From Penelope pileata (taxonomy: Eukaryota; Chordata; Aves; Galliformes; Cracidae): a stretch of DNA of 64,000 nucleotides. The position numbers and the translations under genes were made by a program. The stretch covers positions 62,001-126,000 of the forward strand of contig WBMW01005904.1 in the NCBI GenBank assembly GCA_013396635.1, in the 5' to 3' direction. Below are positions 38,281-52,221 of the stretch, one piece after another. The stretch's first letter is position 1. Each line of letters starts with the position of its first letter. Below the pieces are notes generated by a model, which was not told the origin of the DNA, ran no database searches, and saw only the letters and a program-made list of their open reading frames with translations.

Positions 38281-41200
38281 ATTAACGACTGAAGTTCAGG
38301 AGCCAGTCTCATGTTCCCTCATTGTTATGCATAGGCATGTGAGTGGTTTACAAACTGTGCAGAGCACTAATGTTTCTTTCTGCATTTTAAACATTTTAAA
38401 GTCATTATCCACATGTAATTTTATGTAATCCGTTATTACTATGTCTCTACAGTACCTTTCAAACTGAGTAGGATTCATTTTGACACAGTAAAAGTGATTA
38501 GTCATCAAAATAGTTTTATGAAATAACTAACCAAATGGGATGATGTGACTAACACATTATCGCCTTCCATTTGAAAGTCAGTGTTCCCCTGTCACAACAA
38601 AGGAAACTGAAACAGAGAGGCAGGAAAATTTGAGCTATAGAACACCAACACCTGATCAACGTTATGGTGAAAGACTGGATACTCATGTTCAATTAACACA
38701 TAACATCCCTTCCCCTCCACTAAAAATATTTTGTACGCTAAAAAATCAGAGCACAGCAATCCCTTGTGGAATTACTGATAAATTTCTGAACATGCATGAG
38801 AACAAGTAAATGAATCCTACAGTATATCTACCTGAAATCTGTGATACATATGTGGATATTTGAGAAGGCAGAGAGGTTGAGACTGCATTTAATAAAAATC
38901 CTGATGTGTTTTTCTTTCAACAAAAACATCAACAATGGTGTGCATCTTTGACTCTGCAGAAATAGGCTTTCATGTTCCTTCTTACTGTGGACTGAAATCT
39001 AAAATGAATCAAGAATCTCATCTTTTAATATTTTAATTAATCTCTACTTTCTGCTGAGTAGCTTGGCAAGAAAAAAAACCTTCTGTGTTTTTGTCTGCAT
39101 CATTCTTACTTTGATTGTCACCTCAGTAATTTTACTTCATTATAGAAAACAAAAAGTCATCATAGGAATTTAGCTGGATTTTGCACTTAACTGTATAGTT
39201 GAGAAAATTACATGGACCTGCAGTTGTTTTGATTTAAATTACAGTAAGGACATCAATACAAAAACTCCATGGACTTCAATTTAATAGATCTGTAATTACA
39301 GTTGTTGTATACACAGAATCAAACTAACAAAAACAAACAAAACAAATCAGTAAAAATAAGTGTATTAAATAAGTATATAAATAAATTAAAATAAGTATAT
39401 ATAAATAAACACTCCAGTCATCCAGACAATAAGGAGAAGCAACAGAAACAACTCTGCTTTGCTTCTGCTTCTGTTCACAACTGCAAGGTTTTCCCTAGAG
39501 CTGTCAGATCAATAACTTCTGCAGTGTGTGAGATCTTGTAACAGCTTTGTGAGATCAGTTGTGCAGTTTGAGGAAAATGCCCTTCTAGTGATACCCTTTC
39601 TCTTAAAATGAAAGGAGATCAGTTGGAGTTTCTCAGCTAATCTCAACCCTATAAGTACATCCAAAGAAAAGAATGTTTTTTAAACGTATGCTCTGGGCTT
39701 TCAAGAAGCACATGGCTCACAGTTCCAGACCCTGAAAAGTCATGAGGCAGCTAGCATGGTCTCTTGTAGGCAAACAAATGCTTGACTCTCACTGAAAGTC
39801 CTAAGGCAGTTTTTTCAGCATCATGGTATTTTGGTGAAGCCTCATGTAATGCTCAGTTTCATCCATCTATTGGGAAGGTGTCCATGGCTGAGATAAAGAA
39901 AGCAAGGTCGCATCTAAAAGACATGAGCTTGTTATCTGTGTTGAAATAGAAAATCAGAGCCTATACGCAGATCAACAAACATTATGTGCCAAGGGACGGT
40001 GTCTAAAGCCATCCTTGGTATGCATCTTCCTGTGTTTGAAGGCCATAGGTCTTAATTCAGTGAAGCTAAGATTGCATCACCGTGTCCTCTGTTCCTCTCA
40101 ATATACTGAGGTGAGTTTCAGCCACTTTTCTATTACTTGCCCATTTCTAACATAGATGTTGGCTATGGCTTGACCCACATCAACTAGGTGGGATAGAAAA
40201 TACAATTTTGTTGAAGGTAGTCCTTATAGCAGATGTTGCACCCGAGGCCTGCTGCATGGACCTTCATAGCCACAAGAAGTAAAAGAGAAGCTGAATTACC
40301 TTACTTTCACTTCTCCTTGCTTGGTGAGACTCCTGTCTGAAACCTCAGTGTATTTGCAAGCCTGTTGAGATCAAGAGTGATGCTGTGATTATGAATTTTT
40401 ATAGAAACTGTGGCTTCAGAAAGCTTAAGTGGGTAGGATTCATTATCTCGTTTTCCATAATATTAACTGTTTGTCAAATTCCCTATTTTCCCCCCTGTAA
40501 ATTATCAGATGAAATTGAAGGAGTGCTGATAACATTTTCCGTTGTGTGCAAGCCTGAAAGAACAACGCATTATTGTCTTAGCAAATGATTCAGCAGCACT
40601 GGATTCCATTAAATGAATTTGTACATGACATCATATCACAAAGCCTTTGTGTCTGAATGTGTTTCTGTTTTTAAGAGACTTGTGATCAATGCTAATATAT
40701 TGATGAGATTAAGAGTTGAAAAAATGTGTAGATACTAGCAAAGTAGAGATAGCTAAAATAAATTAAAGCTGATTTGAAAGACAATTTAATCAAGATGGTT
40801 CCAATTTTAAGATTGTGTCAGCTTTATGCAGTTGAAAGATTCACTGATTGCCTTAAAGTTTATTTAGACATGGCGTCAGATCAGATAGTCACAAATAAGC
40901 CATGTTTTCCCCATGAGAATATAAATTTCATGAAATTTTCAAGACATAATTCATTATACATTTCCTTTTGGTGCCTCCTTGAAATGTTCCAATTCGTACA
41001 CTAAATACACCCAACACAATCAAGATCACAAAATCTGAGAAGTATTTTCCTCCCAGTTGTGCCCAAAATAATGAGTATACTAGTTCTACTTATTTATGTG
41101 ACTCTGCTCTATATAAGTAAGGTAAGAAATGACACTGAGAACCATTGATATGAGAGAAGGTAAAAATTCATTGCTATTCTACAAACCTAAATTCTAAACA

Positions 41201-42185
41201 TTTAAGCTTTTTTTTGCTGTGCCTCAAAATGAATGTTTTTTTTATAATTTCAGTGCTGAGAAATTTAGTGGGTTGAAGCAAAGTAGTAGCTTTTGTAAAA
41301 TACTGGAGGCAGCAGCTTGTATGAACAGAAGAGCACTCTTCCTATTGCATCTAAGTGCCATGTGTTTCTGCTTCCTTGAAGAAGACATTGCTCATACATC
41401 AGCATAGCCAACATTTTGTATTATGGACTTTCTTCCAACACTTTGTACAGGAAAATTAAATGCAGATGAAATTCTAAATATTCCTGGCCGTCTTTGTTTA
41501 AATATGATTTGATATTTCTCAGCACTTTGTAGGATCAGCAACACAAAGCAGCAAAGCTGACTCTGGCATGAAGAGTCAGAAATGGTTATAATATAAGAAA
41601 CTACGGATATTAGTTTTTCATCCCTGATACCCTAATGGATTTTCTTGTCATTTGAGTCTTCTATAGCAGCATGAGATTGAAACACGGCTTTATTTTGCTG
41701 CATGTCAAGGGCTTCTGGTCTGGTCACTACTACAGTGTTTAACTAGCTTATCTCCAATAACTAATAGGTGAACTACATCCTTCTCCTCTTGAAAAATAAC
41801 ATCAGTTACAGTATTGAGTTTCATTCAACATTGTTGTATTGACAAAACACAATGTTTTCAAACAAGATTTGCTCTGCTCTAATTGCTGTATGGAACCAAA
41901 AATCTTTGAATTAGAGTTCATTAAAGCCAGTCAGTTGTTTCTGAACTGAAATTATTAAAGTTTATTTTTGAAAAGACTATTTGCACTCCTGTATCAAACT
42001 CACTAGAGCAAAAATCCCGTACATGTTGCAGCACATATTGAGCACAAGAATCATAGCAATGACTTTATTCTAGCACCAGATTATTACTGCTAATGCTCAG
42101 AAGTCTTCTGAATTACCATTCATGCTGTGTCACAAGAGAGAGGCTTTTTGAACATTCTGGATGAAGATCACTCTCTTCACACAAA
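38281..42185. other. Gene-free stretch upstream of the mariner
   Basis: No coding sequence is recognised. A low-complexity (AAC)n/(TATAAATAA)-like tract lies at 39321-39412. The DNA at 40380-40620 is less repetitive in appearance but has no identifiable function. Confidence 0.5.
39321..39412. repeat. A-rich degenerate repeat tract
   Basis: AAACAAACAAAACAAA passes into imperfect copies of ATAAGTATATAAATAAA (two clear copies, near 39369 and 39391). It is simple-sequence DNA. Confidence 0.8.
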
Positions 42186-43505
42186 GGTTGTACCGAAAGT
42201 AATGCCTCCTTTTTTATTATGTTGATGCACGATGTCAGAGGCAGATGTTGGCAGTGTAGCAGTAGATGTTGAACCTTCTCACCAATATTCCATCACGTTT
42301 TGTTGCTGTGTGACAGATGGCAGCAGAAGGGCAGTCTGACAAAATGGCGTCTGTCATGGAAGAGCCTTTGAAGCAAAGGTGTGGAATTCCTCCATGCAGA
42401 AAAGATTGCACCCACTGACATTCATCAATGTTTGCTTGCTGAATGTTTATGGAGATCAAACAATGGATATGAGAACAGTGAGGCAGTGGGTGGTGCATTT
42501 CAGCAGTGGTGACAGTGACATGAAAGGCAAGCCATGCTCTTGGTGGCCATACACAGTTGTTACGCCACAAAATGCAGTTTCTTGAACAGCTCATCCATGT
42601 GAATCAGTGGATTATGACTGAGAAACTATGTACAGAGCTGAATATAAGCTTCAATGTGTTGGAAACGATGGTGGCAATGTTGAAATTCTCAAAGTTTGCA
42701 CCCAGTGGGTCCCACAAATGCTCACACAGGAATAGAAAGAACACCATGTGCTATTTTGTCAGGACCTATTAAACCAATATGAAGCTGAAGATGACAATTC
42801 CCTGGATCGTATCATTACCAGTGACAAGATGTAGTGTCACCACTAAGAACTGGAGTGAAAATGACAATCCATGGAGTGGCAACATAAGAATTCCCCATAG
42901 AAGAAAAAGTTCAAGATGCAGACCTCAGTGGATAAAGTGATGTGCACTGTCTTTTGGGATAGGAAAAGAGTGATCCTTCTGGACTTTGTAGAACCCAGAC
43001 AAACTATCAATACTGGCCACTACATCACAATGCTGACTAAAGCTGAAGGCTCAAACTCCCAGAGTCAGGCCAAAGAAGACAATCTTTCTCTTGTAACACA
43101 ATAATGCCAGACCTTGTACCAGTTTGAAGACAGTAGAGCACATTGCCAATATTCTCTGGACTATCCTGCCACACCTACCACGTAGTCCGAATTTGACACC
43201 TTCTGACTTCCATCTTTTCAGGCAGATGAAAGATGAAGTGCATGGGAAACATTTTCCTAGCAATGACACAATCTTACTCATAGCGGCTGTGAAACAGTGG
43301 GTGACTTCTGATGGTGCAGATTTTTACAAATGAGGTATGCAGCCTCTTGTTTATCCTTGGCAAAAATGCATAGCTAAATGTGGTGACCATGTTGAAAAAC
43401 AGTGTTTTGTAGCTGAGAATTTGGTCTTTCAGTGTTATTGTGCTCTTTGTATCTGTTGTAGTTTCTATGGAAATAAATAGGAGACATTACTTTCAAAGTG
43501 AGCTA
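42186..43505 (+). mobile_element. Tc1/mariner DNA transposon, Galluhop (Mariner1_GG) type, degraded
   Basis: The left end (42186 onward: GGTTGTACCGAAAGTAATGC, then CTCC and T's) and the right end (GGAGACATTACTTTCAAAG at about 43480-43498) are inverted copies with the shared core GAAAGTAATG(C/T)CTCC. The 1.3 kb between them reads as a mariner transposase throughout. That length and structure fit the single-ORF mariner known from chicken. The outermost bases of the right end have drifted, and a clean TA duplication is not obvious, so the exact edges are uncertain by several bases. Confidence 0.93.
42340..43475 (+). pseudogene. Mariner transposase pseudogene
   Basis: Mariner transposases bind the inverted ends through an N-terminal helix-turn-helix and cut with a DD34D catalytic triad. 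Here the N-terminal block (VRQWVVHFSSGDSDMKGKP, about 42478-42534), a 'LCTELNISFNVLETMV' block (about 42628-42672), the catalytic-core 'VMCTVFWDRKRVILLDF' block (about 42935-42985) and the C-terminal 'SPNLTPSDFHLF' block (about 43181-43216) are recognisable, but in different frames. Breaks include a stop in place of the expected Trp just after the ITSD block near 42830 and a frame change near 43095. The first catalytic Asp (ITSD) remains. The second reads HNNARP in the restored local frame and the third reads SPNL, so both are Asp to Asn. The enzyme is dead. Confidence 0.92.
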
Positions 43506-46500
43506 TGTAGATTTCAGCATGATAGACTGAAGATTTCAGATAATTCCCATGTCTTGCCTGACATAATATGAAGCTGCTTGTGTATCTATAAACTGAGATA
43601 AAATCTAGAATCTTCTTTCTTTTAGAAACAGTTGTAAAGAGCATGCTGGTTTTTGTTGTTTGTTTAGCATCTAAAGCCTTCCAAACCTGCATTTATCTGA
43701 CACCAAAATTGTCAAAAGGTAATACGAAATCCTTGGCGAACATTATTATATGGAAATTATTACAATGCCATTTGTGTCAGACAAAACCTTATAAATGAAA
43801 CTCAGGTCTAGACCAAGACCTTCAAAACTAAGCATACATTATGTAGGTGTCTATATGACAGCTATAGCATCAATGCTCCCTGTATAACTATCAGAGACCT
43901 ACTCAGTTCTTTGAACACGGCCTATAGAGAAATTCACCTTTCATGGGTGGCTTGAATCTATTATCCAAATATGGGCAGTTTTTCCATCATGTCTGCCACC
44001 TCTGGGTGTACATAACAGATTCTCCTAGGTATCTCATCATTAGGTATTTGTGTTTAGACAGCTGAACAGCATTGGTACTGCTTTTATAACCTTCTCAGTC
44101 ACTGGTGCTATCATGAGCATAGAATTGTCCAGGTGAAACTGTTCAGAGCTAGAGTCTCTAGAAATCTCAGAGGTAACATCTATGAAAAGTTATTATTCAA
44201 ATATATCAGAACATGCCATATTATTCAGCAGAAGTGTGCGTCAGAAAACAAAAGATACTCTTGTATCTTCTTACGGGAAGAACATTACTTATATTCCTAC
44301 AAAAGGATTTAGATTGAAGAAATGGGGGTGCAAGGGGACTGGAGAGAGAGAGAGAGAAAAAATGGAGGATGTGGAGTGAAAAGGAAGTGAAACAGAAGCA
44401 ACAGAGACTAAAAAAGACTCAAATGATTCTATAGAAAGATGAAGCTACTTACGTATTTTAGATAGGTTGAGATTGTTACTCGCTATATATTTTATACAGT
44501 TGAACTCTATTGGAATTTATTCCTGTTCTTTCAGCTCCAGTTTGGAGTTACAAAAACAACACTATGAGCCATAGGAAAGTTTGCTAATAGTAATATATGT
44601 AAAGCTTATTATAAGTAAGCAGCACCAGGTTTTTCAAAGGGCAACCAATTTTTGCTGAGCTCTTCTGCAAATCTGACCACTAATTTTGTTGCACACACAA
44701 GAGCTGAAAACCAAGAGAACCTGTCCTTAAGCGTAGTATCCTGGTCCCACTCCGATCAATTGTGAATCTTCCCTGCATTTCATTTGGAACAGGATTTGGC
44801 CTTGAGAAAACTGCTCTGTGTTAAAAAAAGGCCATCACTGTGCAATTTTCTGGGCTATTTTATTTGAAAAAAGTGTTCTGTATTCATATTCCAAAAGTAA
44901 AGTAAACATTTTATTTTGATTGCCATACTGTTTCAAATGCATATAGACATGGGAAAAAAAAAAACACTTATGAGTTGTGAATCACATTTTGAATCGAACT
45001 CTTTAAAAGACAGAGCGAGGCTGAGCCTTTCTGGACCTGCTGCTAGCACTTCTCATGTTCCTGTAAAGTGTAACCATTTGTGGCACCAGCAATGTGAGAG
45101 CCGGATGTTGATGTTGGCGAAGGAGGTCCTGTTGTGCTGTACAAATGGCTAAGCATCTGAAACGCAAAAGGAATCCTTTTCACTTAAATATCAAACAATT
45201 ATTTTAAACTTTAAACATGGAAGCTGTTCTGCTGAGAAAGGTATTAAAATTAGTAGTTTATGGTCTGTCATTGGGGAACCATGTTACTTTCCTGTAGTAA
45301 AGCACATTCAGGATAAATAAGAATGCTTTGCTATTTCAGTCCTTTGGGAAGCAAGTTTTTAGGACCTTTGTACTAATTCACTTGTGCTCTATGTAGGAAA
45401 CAGTAGGTTTGTATGAAATACTGAATGGCTAAAGGCAAACTACAGAAAGAAATGTAGAGGGCTGGGAATTTTTGATTTTTGAAAGATTTAGAAAAGGAAA
45501 TCTGTGTATTTAAGTTAAGATGTGATAAAACATTAATCCAGTTTATAAATCTTTGATGAGAGTACACTTTCGGGGTAGGGAAAGGGCATTCAGGACAGTG
45601 CTCAGCAGCTCAGAACAGAGTTGTGCAGAAAAGGAAAGAACTATGATAAAACATAAAGAAATAAGACTTCCTTTCAGTGAGAAGCATTGTTCTATAGAAC
45701 AGTATCTAATCACAGTGATAGAGATGCTATTTTGAACTCTTTATTAACATTATTTTATATTACAGTAGTGAGTAGACTCTAAATGAGATCAGTCTTTTCT
45801 ACTCAGCTAAAGATGAGAGCTAAAGATGTAGTGAGATAATCGATGCCTTGGGAATCTAAGGAGATTGATACAGCAGATAAAAACAGGAAGTAAAGGTTGC
45901 AGAAACTTTTGTAAGACTACAACCCATGTCAGTGATGAATTTATTTATTTATTACTAATTTATCTAATGAGATAAAACCATGACACGTGGACTTTAGTAT
46001 TATAGCTGTGCACTAAAAGCAGATGAGCTGAACAACCCTTTCACCTGAAAAACTCTCCCATTTGCTGTAATTATTTCACATGAACAAACAGAGTAACACA
46101 GTGGCATTTTGAGTGTACTGTAAGTTCTTAGCATTTATCTTGTAATAAGTACAGTGTTACACATTAACTCTGCGTAACTCTTACAAGTTACAGCTGGTAA
46201 ATGCATTTCTCTCATTGTTTCCTCTTACTGAAAAATGCATGAAACTGGAATAAAAAGTGCCTCTAGTTAAGACTGCATCACTCCAGAGAAGACACTGCAA
46301 TAACCTCCAGTTTTATGCAGATTATCATGCCTTTTATACACATACACTTATCTGGGAAGCCCTTATGATGCTTAAATTTTTTTAGGGAGCCTGGGAAGCC
46401 TTAATAGTCTTGCAGATCTCAGTGTGTTTGCAGAAAGAAAGGCTCTGGCAGGGATGCCATGTTTGGCAGTCAGAATTACCAGAAAACAGCAGATTTACAT

Positions 46501-47561
46501 GCTAAATTTGGACTCCTAGAGAAAGAATATTTATGTCAACAAATTTGTTTTACCACATGCCAGCAAATACTACAGCTATTCCTAGCTTTGTTTTAATGAC
46601 AAAATTCTGGATCACAGGTTTAGCAGTTCCAAATAAATAGTATAAACACAGTTTTCGCGTGCTGGAAGAAGATGCATTAATAAATGCACCGCACAGTTTG
46701 CTGATGGTTCGCATTGAGATTGAGAGAAAATAATATTTAAGAATGGATTTGCACAGAGGATAAATATTATTAACACACTTACATAGTCCTCTGACAGAAC
46801 AGTGAAATATTAGGAGACATTTCTATGTGTAAAATTGTTGTGCAATTTTTTTTTTTTTAAAAAAAACACTATCAGAAAAATATAATTACATACATGCTCA
46901 ATTTTACATAAATAAGTGTTTCTCATTGGGCTAGGACTTAGTTTTCCTTATATTTTACTTCCTCTTTCTCTCTTTCACATGTATAAATTTTCCACCTGTC
47001 TTTTCTATCCTTTCTAAATTCATTTGTTCCCTACATCTTGCTTCTGTCTTTTTGGCTTGCCTTTGTTGGGTTTTTCTCAGTCACCAAGAAAGGAAATCCA
47101 CTCAACAGAGAATCAATGAGTTTTGATATAAACAGGATGCAACTGTGGTATTCATCACATATTTACATACCTAAAATACACTTCTTCAAAAAAGAAATTT
47201 TAAAAATGTGTTCCATGAAATCACCTTCCATGTTTCAGAACAGGTGAACATCATATTGGACAAATAAAATCTTAAAAACTAAATAAATCATAATTCAGTA
47301 GGATACACTTCTTCAGCTTCGTGGGTACATAAAGAAGATACTTCCTGCTTTTCCCACTCTATTTCCATTTTTCTTTTATTACACTGCAGCTGCTAAAATA
47401 ATCTAGGAATTTCACAGATGCAAAGGAATAGATTCTGTTGCAATGTATATGCAGTCTAAACGGATGAGAGAAGAAGCACTCCAGATAAACTCTTTCCTTC
47501 CTTCTCTCTAAGAATTATTGCTCTTTCTTCTCTCCCAGTGCAAAAAATCTGCCTGGATATT
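43506..47561. other. Unique non-coding DNA after the mariner
   Basis: A pure (GA)n run lies at 44342-44357, and a T13A8 symmetric run at 46846-46866 could fold as a hairpin. AGCTAAAGATG is repeated near 45804 and 45818. No exon is recognised. Frames up to 78 codons look random. Confidence 0.5.
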
Positions 47562-47607
47562 TCATAGAATGTTTTGTGTTGGAAGGAACCTTAAAGATCA
47601 TCTAGGG
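47562..47607 (-). mobile_element. CR1 terminal fragment (46 bp)
   Basis: TTCATAGAATG followed by 'gttggaaggaaccttaaagatcatct' is the reverse complement of the last bases of CR1, including the CATAGAAT tail unit. Nothing CR1-like follows, so the copy is extremely truncated. Confidence 0.85.
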
Positions 47608-50043
47608 TATTTTTGTTTTCTTCACCTCAGATCACCATATGGCAGATTTCCATTCAGCGTAACTTTATGGGATAGGATGAACAGTCAGATGAGAACTTGC
47701 GTACTAACGGTTCTGACAAAAAGGTAGAGACTTACCTGCCCTGGTCCTCTACACTTCTCTCTCCCTGCTTCATACTCTTGTGACTGTATTCATGCTTACA
47801 TTCCCCTATTTCACAGAGCACCTGCTGATTTGTCATTTTTTTCCTCCTTATGTTTTTCAGCTTTCACACCTAATATGAAGCTATTTTGTTTCCTCTTTTC
47901 ATTACTCTTTGTTTTCCCCTTTCTCTAGCTGCAGCCTCCCAGGATGCTGGTGAATCCTGCAGAACATTTTCTCAGAGGAGACGGGGACATTCCTGCAGTT
48001 TGGTGACTGGCAGCAACCACAGCTGTGCTAAATTGTCTCCTGTTGTGATCTGGGGCTACATTTAGCAGTGCTCAATTTTTGATAATTGTAATTCAGGCCT
48101 TAAAAATTGTGTGGTATTAGTAATTATAAATGCCAGCCTTTTTGTTCTCTTCCAATGTCTGTGGCTCTGTTCTGACATTTTATAGCTCTTCTCATGACAA
48201 GGAAATATTCACATTATGAAAAATGTAAAGTCATAGCAGAACTGGGACTTTGAGAAAAATCATTGAAGTTGCACAATGAGACCCAAGGAACTGGTGACAC
48301 AGAGAAGGTGCAGGAGAACCAGCAGCCAATATTGCACGTCCAGCTGCATGGGCTGAGCACTGGAGCTCAGGGAGAGGAATTTCTCATGAGAAACGCGTGC
48401 TCTTTATACCTTCCATAAGTGTCTAGGCCTAATAAGAGATATTGACATCTCTGAAAAGTACAGAAAGCAAGTTAAAGAGCACTCACATGCCTGTGCATAA
48501 GGCTTGCAGCTGATGTGCCTGCAGTAGTTTAAGAGTAACTGGCTAAGGTATCAGTCGCAGAGTACTCACAGCAACACAGTCTGGCAAACAGTTGTATAGC
48601 AGCACAGAAGCCTTGGGCATCATTGTTTTTGGTACCTAAGACAGCTATCTTAGTGCTAATTATCTCTCTGTGCAATAGTCACACTCTGGCTGAAATAAGT
48701 CATCCATCAAAAGATGCTGAATTTGTCACATCAATCTTCAGTGGAATATTCAAGATGCCACCTGCTGTTGTGCCACACACCTGCTCCTCCTCACTGATCT
48801 GAACTAGGAAGCCTGGGTGCCTTTCCCCTGTCTTTTTTCCAGATGGAGATTCTTTGCTGTTGTATACTACATAGTGCAGTGGTAGATTTGGGAGTACGAC
48901 TGGTAAATCCAGTGCAGCAACTTTTGCACTGTAACTGTGTAGAAACTGTGCTCTTTGTTTGGTTCACCAAAATGCAAAAAGCTTGTAAAACATGCTGCTG
49001 TCTAAAGATTATTTGTGTGCAAACTCAGAATGAACACAACAAGCTTCATTGGGAAAGAGCAAAACTAGGTAAACAGGTAACAGCACTGGAGATGAAATTG
49101 AACACTGACAAGTGAAATAAAATGCACACTGAAAGGAATGATTTAAGTTGTAAGTATACACAGATGGTCCCTGAATTAGCTGCAGTCTCATGTAATAAAC
49201 ACTTGGATATTGCTGCAAAATCTCCAGGCCTGCTCAAAGAATGGGAAGGGAAATATGTTTAGGTGCATTAGGGAAGAAAGAAAGTTATGTGTTCAAAATC
49301 AATATGTATGAACATGCATGCAAACATATGTTAATGAATTTCAGAGAGTTTAAATAACTTGCATCCATAATCAGACTATTATTTCATAACACCTAAAGTG
49401 AAAAGAGAAAGATTCTATGGAATTAAGTTCGTGGGAATGAGGGGAGCCATCACTGGTGACATCTGTAAGCACCGCTGTGCCTGTTCCCCAGCTCGTCAGC
49501 CAAAGGGGTATTGAAGACTCTCTCTGCTTATGAGTACCTCTGGAAAAATCTGAGTTAAGAGTATTATGAGTCTGACCTTCAGGTTTCCCTGTGCAATCCT
49601 TTGCAGGGCTGTGACTGGCTGGGGTTCTGATCATGGCATTCTTGGGATCCTTTTTGGGCTGGTTACAGGCAGATTCTTTCTGAGTGTATAGGAAGCTGAA
49701 ACGTCCTGTTAGGAAATATGTGCCTTCTCTGTACATGCTAGAGAAACAGGTACCATCCTAAAGCTATTGAAATTTCCTTCAAGAGATATCTCTGTGTATC
49801 CAGATAGGCATCCTGGGTACTTACGGCAGAAGCAAAGGGTCAGCCCTTTGAAAAGTTCTTGTTTATACATCTTTGGAAGATAATCTGAACACCACAGAGT
49901 CCATGTGCTACTGGCTTAGCAGGAGATATGTGGCTCAGTGTCCCTGGAGGTCTGAAACTGTTAAAAAGCTTGAGTCATGAGTTTTAATGAAGGTTTTTTT
50001 AAGACTGAAATAGTCCTAATGTTTTTCAAATGATGAGACTTAC

Positions 50044-50069
50044 CTGTGGACAGTGGCTGTGGACAGTGA
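50044..50069. repeat. 13-bp tandem duplication
   Basis: CTGTGGACAGTG plus one base occurs twice head to tail, with only the last base differing. Confidence 0.88.
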
Positions 50070-51600
50070 ATTGTTGCAAACATGGAAGTCCTAAATGTAC
50101 GTGGAATATGAACAGAAGATCATCAGGTTTCAAGAACAAATGACAAATATGACTTATTACAACTGAGAGATCAGCTTTAAGCAAAAATTCATTCAAATCA
50201 ATAACAGAAACAAAACTGCAGCAGAGAACATTTAAAAGTAATTTCTACCATGCAGCACATGCATAACTAGAGATATATGCTTCACTTCAGAAATCACAGG
50301 TTTGTATTTTAAAAAATATTTTAAATCTGTAGCGAAGTGTGACTAATAGCTCTCAAACAGGAATTAGACAAAATAATTTTAAATTGCAACATAGTTCATT
50401 ATTTGAAAATAAGTTATAAAAACAACACACCTAAACTTCCTCTCTAGTGCATTTACTACCCAGTAATTCTCCAGTAAGCTGAGTTAATGTTCCAATAAAA
50501 CATTCAGGCACAACGAAGCTGAAAGCCCAAAGCATTTTTTTTAATAGTCAAAAAATGGTCTTGCATGCAATTGAAATGGGAGATGTAATTTAACTGTACA
50601 TGTAGGTACACTACCTGATAGCAGAAATCTGAATCTGTACAGTTACAGCCCAGGAAGGCCAAAAAAGCATCAGTAACACTATTTTGCATAGTGTCTCAAT
50701 GCTATTGAGTATGGAAATGAGTTTAACTGGCAAAGCAATATGATGGCTTTTCAGTAATCTCACATTTTGTTAGCAGCACGATATAATTTCTTACGAGCCT
50801 TAACAGTCTCACTTTGGTATTTTAATGAGATTATATATTAGGATAGCTGTCTGCTTACCTAGAAATAACTATGTATGCAGCCTTCTGCCCAAAACAATTG
50901 TGCCTTCATTCTTTAACATTTGCAATAAAACTTCTTTCCAATGCAATCTCAGGGAACTGTGATTTTACATTAATTTAAATGGAGCCTGTTAAGTATATGA
51001 ATACAGTTCTGTCTTTCCAGGATTGTGTATTAATGGCAGTATGACTGCAAATATATCTCGAAAAATAAAAATATAAAATAGGATGTTATAAAATGAATGG
51101 GGAGAAGAATGTTGATACCTTTTACTTATGTTCTTCATGCTACATATCATCTGGAAAAACTTGCATAAAGCAGATAATGAGCCTGAATATTTCATTTTTT
51201 TCCTTAATTCACACACAAAAAACAAAACAAAAAAAAAAAAAACTTGCAAAAGCCCAATTCCACCTATCCTTTTACCTGCAAGATCAGAAATTGAGGAACT
51301 CAAATGCATTCCTGCTTCCAATATTTCCTACTCTCCTAATTTCTTACATTTCTTTCCACTATTTAAAAAAAATTTTGGGGAACAAAAAGAGTTTTGCAGC
51401 CCTATAGTTCACCAATTTTGGGATGAACCAAAGAGGAGAGTGAATTGCTGGGTGGAGGGGCTCTCACTGCTTCTCACCCCTGTCAGGGAAATAATACTTA
51501 CAGGCTAGGATTTTGTTGCTGACACAGAACTGCTATGGCTATGCACAGTCTTGTCCCAGAAACTAACTCTGTTTGTTAAATGAAGTGTCACAAAGGAGCA

Positions 51601-51670
51601 AAATATAATAAATATTATATTTGTATTATAAAAATATATTATATAAATAATAAATAATATACATATAAAA
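51601..51670. repeat. AT-only low-complexity tract
   Basis: About 70 bases composed almost entirely of A and T (one G, one C) with ATAAATA, TATTATA and ATAATAT words. This is easily melted DNA. Confidence 0.88.
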
Positions 51671-52221
51671 CAGGCTTTTCCAAAGTGAGGTTATGTAAAC
51701 TGGGCAGTACACACATTGAATCCACCGCTGGGTCTATGAGGAGCTTCAGAACAGAGAGTTTTGACAGTTTGTAAAAATGCTTCCTTCTAGAAACGAGAAT
51801 CTATGAGTGAATGCATTTGGCTGAGCCTAAAACCTCAGAAGCCAGAACACTTGCAGTGCCACTTAAAGGCAAAGCAATATATCTAAATGAGAAAATGATG
51901 TCTAAAATACTTACCTATTTGAGCTGAAATACGCCACTTTGGGAAAAAGAAAAAAAAAAAGAAAACCCAAACCAAATTCAATACGCAATGCCAATGCCAA
52001 TAAAATTCAGTCCATGTTCTAGATGAATGAACACAACAATATATATAAGCTGGTCTTTTGGTACTAAGCAACTTTTAGAAAAAAGTAATAATCTAAAATA
52101 TTCCTACAGATAAAAAAGATCTTTAAAATCACATAGAAATTATTAAACACACATACTAACATGTAGAATAAGACAAATTTATCCCTTAAGAGGAAGCTAC
52201 ATCAAGGTTTACATGACTACT

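Noticed and set aside
38601..38624. GGAAACTGAAACAGAGAGGCA, similar to a MIR phrase
   Set aside because: About 20 bases with no flanking MIR blocks. Chance cannot be excluded.
42235..42594. 119-codon open frame, minus strand
   Set aside because: It is the antisense shadow of the mariner transposase.
43051..43281. 76-codon minus-strand frame
   Set aside because: It is the antisense shadow of the mariner transposase C-terminal region.
46846..46866. T13A8 symmetric run as a possible terminator
   Set aside because: No transcription unit adjoins it. Simple homopolymer juxtaposition in AT-rich DNA is enough to explain it.
49371..49736. 121-codon open frame, minus strand
   Set aside because: No recognisable domain, no splice-site context and irregular composition. 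It is within chance expectation for 64 kb.
51128..51508. 126-codon open frame, plus strand
   Set aside because: It runs through an A-rich low-complexity tract (Lys-rich), overlaps another frame of 104 codons, and shows no domain or codon bias. It is chance in AT-rich DNA.
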